From RGIG3528 sp045629005 (GTDB taxonomy: Bacteria > Bacillota > Clostridia > Lachnospirales > Lachnospiraceae): DNA of 28,416 bases. Positions 21,862 to 28,416 of this stretch are shown here, one piece after another. Position numbers and translations under genes: made by a program. The stretch lies in NCBI GenBank assembly GCA_045629005.1, contig JAZQQJ010000017.1, positions 1 to 28,416 on the forward strand. The letters are read 5' to 3'. The notes under the pieces were generated by a model. That model ran no database searches. It was not told the origin of the DNA and saw nothing but the letters and a program-made list of their open reading frames with translations. Every line of letters starts with the position of its first letter. Position 1 is the stretch's first letter.

Positions 21862-23274
21862 ATGGCAACAAAAACTACGGAAAAGAAGAAAGAAAATGTA
21901 AAGGAAAATGCATGGCTTTCATACAGCGATGCTACAAGAAAGAAGCTTGAAAAGCTTTGTACAGATTATAAGGCTTTCCTTTCAAAGTGTAAGACAGAGC
22001 GTGAGTGCGTAAAGGAAGCAATTGCTATTCTTGAGGCAAACGGTTATACAGACCTCAAGACATGCATCGCTAAGAATAAAAAGCTTAAGGCCGGCGACAA
22101 GGTTTACTTCAATAATATGGGCAAGGCTCTTGCTGCATTTATTATTGGTACAAAGCCTCTTGAAGACGGTATGATTATCCTCGGGGCACATGTTGATTCT
22201 CCGAGACTCGACATTAAGCAGGTTCCTCTTTACGAAGAGAGTGAGCAGGCACTCCTCGACACACACTACTACGGTGGCGTTAAGAAATATCAGTGGGTTA
22301 CTCTTCCCCTTGCACTTCACGGTGTTGTATGCAAGAAGGATGGAACAACTGTTGAAGTTAACATCGGTGAAGACGAGAACGATCCCGTATTTGAAATTTC
22401 AGATCTTCTCATCCACCTTTCCGCGCAGCAGCTTGAGAAGAACGGTGCAAAGGTAATCGAAGGCGAAGCTCTTAACATCCTTGTAGGCAGTGAGCCTCTT
22501 AAGGATGAAGATAAGAACGCCGTTAAAGCGAATGTTCTTAAGCTCTTAAAAGAGAAGTACGGTATTGAAGAGGATGATTTCCTTTCAGCCGAAATAGAAG
22601 CAGTTCCTGCAGGAAAGGCAAGAGACCTTGGTTTTGACCGCAGCATGATTGCGGGCTATGGCCATGATGACAGAGTTTGTGCATACACAAGCCTTGCAGC
22701 AATGCTCGAGGTTAAGTCCGTTGAGCGTACTGCAGCATGTCTCCTTGTTGATAAAGAGGAAATCGGTTCGGTCGGAGCAACAGGCATGCAGAGCCTTTTC
22801 TTCGAGAACGTTATTGCAGAGCTTGTAAATCTTACAGGCACATATTCTGAACTTAAAGTAAGACGCGCTCTTGCAAACTCCGTAATGCTTTCTTCAGACG
22901 TTTCGGCTGCTTTCGATCCGAACTTCCCGGACGTATTCGAAAAGAAAAATACTGCCTTCTTCGGAAAAGGCATTGTATATAACAAGTACACAGGCTCACG
23001 TGGAAAGAGCGGCAGCAATGATGCAAATGCCGAATATTTCGCAAAAGTACGTGCGGCAATGGACAAACACAAGGTTGCATTCCAAACAGCAGAGCTTGGA
23101 AAGGTTGATGTCGGTGGCGGCGGAACAATAGCATACATCATGGCAAAGTACAACATGCAGGTTGTAGATGCAGGTGTTGCTGTTCTCTGCATGCATGCAC
23201 CTTGGGAAATTGTTTCCAAGTCTGACGTATGGGAAGCTAAGCAGGCTTATGTTGCATTCTTAAAGGAAATGTAA
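21862..23274 (+). CDS. M18 family aminopeptidase
   Basis: This 470-aa zinc aminopeptidase is of the M18 (aspartyl aminopeptidase/ApeA-like) family. Metal and catalytic motifs are present: G-A-H-V-D-S-P-R (about 108-115), G-H-D-D-R (about 267-271), D-K-E-E-I-G-S (about 296-302), S-S-D-V-S-A-A-F-D-P (about 342-351) and the terminal histidine in C-M-H-A-P-W-E (about 444). It releases N-terminal residues from peptides in the cytosol. GGGAG precedes the ATG. The stop codon shares a base with the dUTPase start (TAATG), so the two are translationally coupled. Confidence 0.93.
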   Translation: MATKTTEKKKENVKENAWLSYSDATRKKLEKLCTDYKAFLSKCKTERECVKEAIAILEANGYTDLKTCIAKNKKLKAGDKVYFNNMGKALAAFIIGTKPLEDGMIILGAHVDSPRLDIKQVPLYEESEQALLDTHYYGGVKKYQWVTLPLALHGVVCKKDGTTVEVNIGEDENDPVFEISDLLIHLSAQQLEKNGAKVIEGEALNILVGSEPLKDEDKNAVKANVLKLLKEKYGIEEDDFLSAEIEAVPAGKARDLGFDRSMIAGYGHDDRVCAYTSLAAMLEVKSVERTAACLLVDKEEIGSVGATGMQSLFFENVIAELVNLTGTYSELKVRRALANSVMLSSDVSAAFDPNFPDVFEKKNTAFFGKGIVYNKYTGSRGKSGSNDANAEYFAKVRAAMDKHKVAFQTAELGKVDVGGGGTIAYIMAKYNMQVVDAGVAVLCMHAPWEIVSKSDVWEAKQAYVAFLKEM

Positions 23275-23786
23275 TGGAACGAATCGCAAAGTTTGAAAAA
23301 ATCAGCGAAGAACGGTTTCTTAAGGACTTTTCGGATACTTTCCCGGAAATGACTGTGGAAGAAGCCAAAGAAGCGTATAATCAAATCAATATCCCTGTCA
23401 GAGCCACGAAAGGCTCTGCAGGGTATGATTTTTGTTCAACCGTGGACTTTACCCTGAATCCGGGCGAAACAATCAAAATTCCCACCGGTATCCGCGTGAA
23501 AATACGTGAAGACTATGCGCTTATGATTTTCCCGAGAAGCGGGCTCGGCTTTAAGTACAGACTTCAGCTTGATAATTCCGTTGGCATTATCGACAGCGAT
23601 TACTACTATTCCGACAATGAAGGTCATATTTTTGTTAAGGTTACAAATGATTCGCGCACATCGAAAACCGTTACGGTGAAGCGCGGTAGCGGGTTTGCAC
23701 AGGGAGTTTTTATCCAATACGGAATAACAGAGGACGATGAAGCCGACGCTGTAAGAAACGGTGGCTTCGGCAGTACAACAAAATGA
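23274..23786 (+). CDS. dut: dUTP diphosphatase (trimeric dUTPase)
   Basis: This 170-aa enzyme hydrolyses dUTP to dUMP and pyrophosphate, keeping uracil out of DNA. All five trimeric dUTPase motifs can be found: G-S-A-G-Y-D-F (1), P-R-S-G-L-G-F-K (2), G-I-I-D-S-D-Y-Y (3), G-S-G-F-A-Q-G-V-F (4) and R-N-G-G-F-G-S-T-T-K (5). A ~35-residue N-terminal extension and a short insert after motif 3 (Y-Y-S-D-N-E-G-H) make it longer than the usual ~145 aa, as in other clostridial forms. It overlaps the genes on both sides by one and four bases. Confidence 0.93.
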   Translation: MERIAKFEKISEERFLKDFSDTFPEMTVEEAKEAYNQINIPVRATKGSAGYDFCSTVDFTLNPGETIKIPTGIRVKIREDYALMIFPRSGLGFKYRLQLDNSVGIIDSDYYYSDNEGHIFVKVTNDSRTSKTVTVKRGSGFAQGVFIQYGITEDDEADAVRNGGFGSTTK

Positions 23787-24751
23787 GCAAACAAATTAGA
23801 AATTCACTGATTCTGGCTCTTGCAGCATTAATCTGGGGAGCCTCCTTCGTATCACAGAGTACAGGCGGCGACGCAGTTGGACCATTTTCCTTCAATTGTG
23901 TCAGATGTTTTATAGGAACACTGACGCTGTTACCTGTGGTACTTTTTATTGACAAAAAAGGAAACAGCAAAAAGCCTGTTACGAAGGAAGATAAAAAGCT
24001 TTTGTGGAAGGGCGGAATAATGTGCGGCATCGTTCTCTTCGCCGCAACGATTCTGCAACAGCTTGGCATTACAATGGGAACAGCATCAGGAAAGGCAGCA
24101 TTTATTACTGCGTTCTACATCCTTATGGTCCCTGTTCTCGGGCTTTTCCTGAAACGTAAAAGCCCGTGGAATGTCTGGCTTGCCGTTGTGATAGCACTTG
24201 GCGGTCTTTATCTTCTCTGCGTAAACGGAAGCAGCGGAATTGCGACATCCGACTTACTTCTTGTTGCATGTGCCTTTTTCTTTGCTGTACAGATTCTTAT
24301 TGTTGATAAATATGCTCCGATGGTTGATGGCGTGAGGCTTTCGCTCATCCAGTTCCTTGTATGCGGAATACTTGGTATTGTCCCGATGATACTCGGTGAC
24401 ATGCACGGCTACAAGGGCTTTAGTGAGTTTATTGCATATACATCCACACAGTGGATTGGAAACTTTGGCACAAGAGACGCGTGGATTGCCCTTCTTTATT
24501 CGGGTGTTGGTTCCTGCGGTATTGCATATACGCTGCAAATTATAGGCCAGGAGGACCTGAATCCTACCATTGCCTCACTTGTAATGAGCCTTGAATCCGT
24601 ATTCGGCGTGCTTACAGGGTGGCTTATCCTTCATGAGCGTCTTTCAGTGAGAGAAGGAATGGGATGCATTGTAATGATGATTTCAATTGTACTTGCACAA
24701 CTCATGTTTGGTAAAAAGAAGGTTCAGGCAGAAGAGAATACACAAATGTAG
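23783..24751 (+). CDS. EamA/DMT family transporter
   Basis: This 322-aa membrane protein has about ten helices arranged as two EamA repeats (about 5-145 and 150-300). The family pattern A-A-L-I-W-G-A-S-F-V is near the start, F-R-C-F-I-type residues (V-R-C-F-I-G-T-L-T) follow helix 2, and P-T-I-A-S-L-V-M-S-L-E-S-V-F-G is in the second half. Members export or import amino acids and other metabolites; the substrate is not predictable. The start overlaps dut by four bases (ATGA). No terminator is seen after it. Confidence 0.92.
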   Translation: MSKQIRNSLILALAALIWGASFVSQSTGGDAVGPFSFNCVRCFIGTLTLLPVVLFIDKKGNSKKPVTKEDKKLLWKGGIMCGIVLFAATILQQLGITMGTASGKAAFITAFYILMVPVLGLFLKRKSPWNVWLAVVIALGGLYLLCVNGSSGIATSDLLLVACAFFFAVQILIVDKYAPMVDGVRLSLIQFLVCGILGIVPMILGDMHGYKGFSEFIAYTSTQWIGNFGTRDAWIALLYSGVGSCGIAYTLQIIGQEDLNPTIASLVMSLESVFGVLTGWLILHERLSVREGMGCIVMMISIVLAQLMFGKKKVQAEENTQM

Positions 24752-24818
24752 GCTTATGGCTTAAGGATAGAGTATAAACGCAAAAATAGCTTAGGGGAAA
24801 AGACTAAATATCGTAAAT

Positions 24819-27473
24819 ATGGTTTTACAGTCCAAAAAACGAATAACTGTGGGCATCCTTGCACATGTAGATGCCGGTAAAACAACGCTTGCGGAAGCGC
24901 TTCTTTTTAATGCCGGTTCTTTGAAGGCTCTTGGAAGGGTAGACAAGGGAAACGCATACCTGGACACATATGAGCTTGAGAGAAAGCGAGGCATTACTAT
25001 ATTTTCAAAGCAGGCGCGCTTTTCTCTTAATGATTTTGACGTTACTCTTATCGATACTCCCGGACACGTGGACTTTGCTTCCGAAGCTGAGCGCACACTG
25101 TCCGTTCTTGACTATGCAATTCTTGTAATAAGCGGTGTTGACGGTGTTCAGAGCCACACTGAAACTCTTTTCAGGCTTCTTTCGCACTATAACGTTCCGC
25201 TTTTTATTTTTGTAAATAAAACAGACATTTCGCAGCATACGCATAACGAACTTATTACAGATTTAAAGCAGAGGCTTTCGGATGCGTGTGTTTCTTTTGG
25301 TAGTTTCGAAACGTTGGGGCAGGCTCTCACAGATGAGAATGTTGCGGAACTTTCGGAGAGCATGATGAATGAATTCTTCGAAAACGGCGCTGTCTCAGAG
25401 ATTACGCTTAAGCAGGAGATTATTAACAGGCACGTTATTCCGTGCTTTTTCGGCTCCGCACTCAGAAACGAGGGCGTATCGGAGTTTATGGGCATGTTCA
25501 ACGACCTGATGCTTCCTTACGAAAGCCGTTTTGAGGACGATAAGTTACGTGCCCTTGTATTTAAAATAACACGCGACACCATGAATAACAGACTTACCTG
25601 GGCAAAGATTGTGTCCGGAAGCCTTAAGGTGAAGGATGAAATTGAGGGCGAAAAAGTAAATCAGCTGAGACTTTATAACGGTGATAAATTTGAAGCCGTG
25701 GACGAGGTTGGGGTTGGTGACGTTGTTGCTGTCACAGGTCTTACAAAAACATCTGCCGGAACTCTCGTTACAAACGAAGGAGAGGCGGGCACACTGATTC
25801 CGATGCTTTCTCCGGTTATGTCTTACAAACTGGAACTTCCTGTTGGCACAGACATTCACCATACTTTCAGACAGCTTCAGGATATTGCGGAGGAGCTTCC
25901 GGAAATATCTCTTGTTATCGCTGAGGATACGGGTGAAATTCAGGCGCAGATAATGGGTGAGATTCAGATAGAAATACTCAAAGCCCTCATTAAGGAGCGC
26001 CTTAATCTTGAAGTTGAATTCGGTGTCGGAACAATAATTTACAAAGAAACGGTTTCAGATGTTTCAGAGGGTGTAGGCCATTTCGAACCCTTAAGACATT
26101 ATGCGGAGGCCCATCTTAAAATAGAGCCTAACGAACGAGGCCGGGGCATTGAGGTTTTCTCCGATGTTTCGGTGGATGAGCTTGATTTGAACTGGCAGCG
26201 CCTTATTATGACGCATGTTTTGGAAAGACGTCATCGAGGCGTATTGACCGGAAGCATTCTTACGGACTGCAAAATAACAGTTATCGGAGGACGCTCGCAT
26301 CCTAAACACACGGAGGGCGGAGATTTTCGACAGGCTACGTACCGCGCCGTCCGCCATGGCCTTATGTATAATACGTCGGTTCTTCTTGAGCCTTATTATG
26401 ATTTCTGCCTTGAGGTGCCTTCGGCACAACTCGGAAGAGCCATGAATGACATCACGCGCCTTTACGGAAGTATTCGTACTCATAGTATAGAGGGCGACAA
26501 AGCGGTTATTTTCGGACGATGCCCCGTATCGACCATGCATGGCTACAATCTCGAGGTTATTGCATACACAAAGGGCGAGGGAAAACTTTCGGTTTCTGCA
26601 GGCGGCTACGATGAGTGTCACAATGCAGAGGAAATTATAGAAGCAAGGCAGTACAATCCCGAGGGCGATCTTAGAAATACGCCGGATTCAGTGTTCTGCG
26701 CGCATGGGGCAGGCTTTGTGGTTCCATGGAATGAAGTTTATGATCACATGCATGTGGAACGTAAGCTGGATGCAAGAAAGGCAATGCATACAAAGGTGCT
26801 TACCGAGGCAAGTCTTCAGAAGGAAACGAAGTCTTCAGACTCCGTGGCATCCTCTTACTCTTATTCTGCATCAGCCGCCTTGGACAGTGAGCTTGCCGCT
26901 ATTTTTAATCGAACCTATGGCTCGCGTAAAGAAGAAAAGCCGAAGGACGTATATGCGCCTCTTCCCGAAGTGCGTAAAGCAACTGAAGACAAGCCTTATG
27001 TGTTAAAACCCGTCGAGGTGATTCCGGAATATCTTCTTGTAGATGGTTATAACATTATCTTTTCGTGGGACGAACTTAACGAGCTCGCAAAAACTAATCT
27101 GGAAGGCGCCCGTCGGAGACTCATGGACATTCTTTGCAATTTCCAGGGCTTCAGGAAGATGACATTAATCCTTGTGTTTGACGCATACAAAGTAGAAGGC
27201 GCGGTTGAAAAAGTCGAGCAGTATCACAACATTCACGTTGTGTATACAAAGCAGGCGGAGACCGCGGACAGATACATCGAGCGCACTGTCAAGGAGCTTA
27301 CGAAAAAGTATCGTGTTACCGTCGCAACATCGGACGCCACCGAGCAGATTATCATTTGGGGCGCGGGAGCACTCAGAATGAGCGCCAAGGAGCTGAAAGC
27401 AGAGGTTGATTTGGCCAACGAGCGCATCAATGATGTACTTGAGACATTAAAACGAGAGAAGAACGATAAATAA
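24819..27473 (+). CDS. EF-G/TetM-like translational GTPase fused to a NYN (Rae1/YacP-like) nuclease domain
   Basis: This is an 884-aa fusion. Residues 1 to about 660 form an EF-G/ribosomal-protection GTPase with G1 A-H-V-D-A-G-K-T (15-22), R-G-I-T (57-60), D-T-P-G-H (79-83) and N-K-T-D (133-136), then domains II-V ending in N-T-P-D-S-V-F-C-A-H-G-A-G-F. A Ser/Ala- and charge-rich linker (about 665-735) leads to a NYN domain (about 738-884) with conserved Asp-containing motifs L-L-V-D-G-Y-N-I-I, V-F-D-A-Y-K, E-T-A-D-R-Y-I-E and A-T-S-D. Rae1/YacP of Bacillus is a ribosome A-site mRNA endonuclease. The domain IV tip (about 490-500) reads G-G-R-S-H-P-K-H-T-E-G-G-D-F, not the TetM Y-S-P-V-S loop, so tetracycline resistance should not be assumed. 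No good ribosome site precedes the ATG. Confidence 0.88.
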   Translation: MVLQSKKRITVGILAHVDAGKTTLAEALLFNAGSLKALGRVDKGNAYLDTYELERKRGITIFSKQARFSLNDFDVTLIDTPGHVDFASEAERTLSVLDYAILVISGVDGVQSHTETLFRLLSHYNVPLFIFVNKTDISQHTHNELITDLKQRLSDACVSFGSFETLGQALTDENVAELSESMMNEFFENGAVSEITLKQEIINRHVIPCFFGSALRNEGVSEFMGMFNDLMLPYESRFEDDKLRALVFKITRDTMNNRLTWAKIVSGSLKVKDEIEGEKVNQLRLYNGDKFEAVDEVGVGDVVAVTGLTKTSAGTLVTNEGEAGTLIPMLSPVMSYKLELPVGTDIHHTFRQLQDIAEELPEISLVIAEDTGEIQAQIMGEIQIEILKALIKERLNLEVEFGVGTIIYKETVSDVSEGVGHFEPLRHYAEAHLKIEPNERGRGIEVFSDVSVDELDLNWQRLIMTHVLERRHRGVLTGSILTDCKITVIGGRSHPKHTEGGDFRQATYRAVRHGLMYNTSVLLEPYYDFCLEVPSAQLGRAMNDITRLYGSIRTHSIEGDKAVIFGRCPVSTMHGYNLEVIAYTKGEGKLSVSAGGYDECHNAEEIIEARQYNPEGDLRNTPDSVFCAHGAGFVVPWNEVYDHMHVERKLDARKAMHTKVLTEASLQKETKSSDSVASSYSYSASAALDSELAAIFNRTYGSRKEEKPKDVYAPLPEVRKATEDKPYVLKPVEVIPEYLLVDGYNIIFSWDELNELAKTNLEGARRRLMDILCNFQGFRKMTLILVFDAYKVEGAVEKVEQYHNIHVVYTKQAETADRYIERTVKELTKKYRVTVATSDATEQIIIWGAGALRMSAKELKAEVDLANERINDVLETLKREKNDK

Positions 27474-27490
27474 TCAGGTTTAAGAAAAAG

Positions 27491-27520
27491 GAGATGGGGA
27501 TACGTCCTCATCTCTATTAA
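27491..27520 (+). terminator. Hairpin after the GTPase-nuclease gene
   Basis: GAGATGGGGA (27491-27500) pairs with TCCTCATCTC (27505-27514) around a TACG loop, with one G-U pair. The following TATTAATTT is only moderately T-rich. The A-rich left flank gives a better T run on the minus strand. It is probably the terminator for the GTPase-nuclease transcript. Confidence 0.6.
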
Positions 27521-27609
27521 TTTGCCGATTTTACGACAAGATTTGAGAAGAAAAAACGATTTACTGATACGATAATAGAGGTAATGGTAAATGCTGCGGA
27601 GGAATGGGT

Positions 27610-28416
27610 ATGAAAAGAAAGATTGTATTAACCTTATGTTTTTCGTTGGCACTCGGAATGCTTTCTGCGTGTGGAAACAGCAAAAATGAGGTAAAGCAGA
27701 CACCATCTCCGGAAGTAAGTGCCACAGAAACCCCTGCGGCGGCCCAGGAAACTCAAAAGCCTGAAGAGACACCGGCTGCTACACAAAATCCCGAAGAAAC
27801 AGGAGACGAAAAAATGAGTGAAGTATTAGGCGTTAAAGAACTGTTCAACAGCCTTACACTTGCAAAAGCGAATAAGGGCCTTAAGGACAGCAATCCTATT
27901 TTTACACAGACATACGGTGCAGACCCGTTTGCTATGGTTTACGATGGCAGAGTCTATATTTACATGACACACGATGTGCTTGAGTATGATGCAAAAGGCG
28001 AAATCAAGGACAATGGCTATAGCAAAATCAACACAATCCGTTGTGTGTCCACAGATGACTTCGTAAACTTTGTCGATCATGGTTCGATTAAGGTTGCAGG
28101 CAGCGAAGGCGCAGCAAAGTGGGCAAACAATTCGTGGGCTCCTGCAGCATGCTGGAAGACAATCGACGGACAGGACAAGTTCTTCCTTTATTTTGCAGAT
28201 TCCGGTAATGGTATCGGTGTTCTTTCTGCAGATACACCTTACGGACCTTTTACAGATCCTCTCGGACATGCAATCATCAGCAGAAGCATGGAAAACTGCG
28301 GAAACGTTGCATGGCTCTTTGACCCTGCTGTTATCGTTGATGATGACGGCACAGGTTACATCTACTTTGGCGGTGGCCCCGGCCCCAGCGCAGAGTGGCC
28401 CGGTATGGGAAGATGT
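27610..28416 (+). CDS. Lipoprotein, glycoside hydrolase family 43 (partial)
   Basis: The reading frame is open to the window edge, giving 269 codons. Of two in-frame ATGs (27604, 27610), the second fits GGAGG (27598-27602) with seven bases of spacing. A lipoprotein signal peptide ends in L-S-A-C (cysteine near residue 21), followed by a Pro/Thr/Glu-rich linker to about residue 68. The GH43 domain then shows Y-G-A-D-P-F-A-M-V-Y-D-G-R-V-Y-I-Y-M-T-H-D with the likely general base Asp, then N-S-W-A-P-A and L-F-D-P-A-V, typical of the five-bladed propeller of arabinofuranosidases/xylosidases. It probably works outside the cell on plant arabinoxylan or arabinan side chains; the exact linkage is not deducible. 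Confidence 0.85.
   Translation, partial: MKRKIVLTLCFSLALGMLSACGNSKNEVKQTPSPEVSATETPAAAQETQKPEETPAATQNPEETGDEKMSEVLGVKELFNSLTLAKANKGLKDSNPIFTQTYGADPFAMVYDGRVYIYMTHDVLEYDAKGEIKDNGYSKINTIRCVSTDDFVNFVDHGSIKVAGSEGAAKWANNSWAPAACWKTIDGQDKFFLYFADSGNGIGVLSADTPYGPFTDPLGHAIISRSMENCGNVAWLFDPAVIVDDDGTGYIYFGGGPGPSAEWPGMGRC

Noticed and set aside
22656..23219. 187-aa minus-strand open frame inside the aminopeptidase gene
   Set aside because: The opposite strand carries conserved M18 motifs throughout; this frame has no recognisable features.
24819..26800. Tetracycline resistance gene (tetM-like)
   Set aside because: The GTPase domain is related, but the tip loop differs and a nuclease domain is fused; resistance cannot be claimed.

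Overview
The window looks like chromosomal DNA of a low-to-mid GC Gram-positive bacterium of class Clostridia, most likely Lachnospiraceae (gut or rumen type). This rests on strong GGAGG-type ribosome binding sites, sigma-A promoters, the Firmicutes order gdpP-rplI-dnaB, a MecA adaptor, a two-ligand clostridial ferredoxin, a DUF1858 protein, and an EF-G/TetM-like GTPase fused to a NYN nuclease domain. The genus assignment is inference. I see no tRNA, rRNA, IS element, prophage or CRISPR array.

Region 1 (1-9890, minus strand) is one tightly packed operon. It reads from an extended -10 promoter near 9885 down to the left edge. The genes are a secreted/membrane protein with a GATase1-like fold (875 aa), an ABC ATPase, an ABC-2 permease, a DUF4175-like membrane protein with a Gly-Gln tract, a MoxR AAA+ ATPase, a DUF58 protein and a BatA-type VWA protein. 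A second BatA-like start (TTG at 38) runs off the edge. Several junctions overlap or are only a few bases apart. The set resembles a MoxR/VWA chaperone system combined with a Gld-like ABC exporter, probably acting at the cell envelope.

Region 2 (9890-18120, plus strand) begins with a Na+/phosphate cotransporter carrying a PhoU-like tail. It is preceded by a good promoter and TTAAGA hexamers that resemble a Pho box. Aspartate kinase follows, then gdpP (c-di-AMP phosphodiesterase), rplI, dnaB and a TIGR01212-type radical SAM gene that overlaps dnaB. A bidirectional terminator that contains the radical SAM stop codon closes the region and also serves the oppositely oriented ferredoxin gene.

Region 3 (18136-20100) has the small ferredoxin (minus), a 751-base noncoding stretch, a DUF1858 CxxC protein (plus) and mecA (minus). 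The noncoding stretch is the most unusual DNA in the window. It holds a compact cluster of perfect hairpins (18422-18541), followed by an array of about 62-bp hairpin units whose arms change in a compensatory way (18683-18960).

Region 4 (20100-28416, plus strand) has a cytosolic Ser/Thr kinase fused to a degenerate ParA/MinD-like domain. After a terminator/palindrome comes a translationally coupled trio: M18 aminopeptidase, dUTPase and an EamA transporter. Next is the 884-aa EF-G/TetM-like GTPase with a C-terminal Rae1/YacP-like NYN nuclease domain. The right end holds the first 269 codons of a GH43 lipoprotein. The GTPase-nuclease fusion and the kinase fusion are the best protein-level candidates for undescribed biology.
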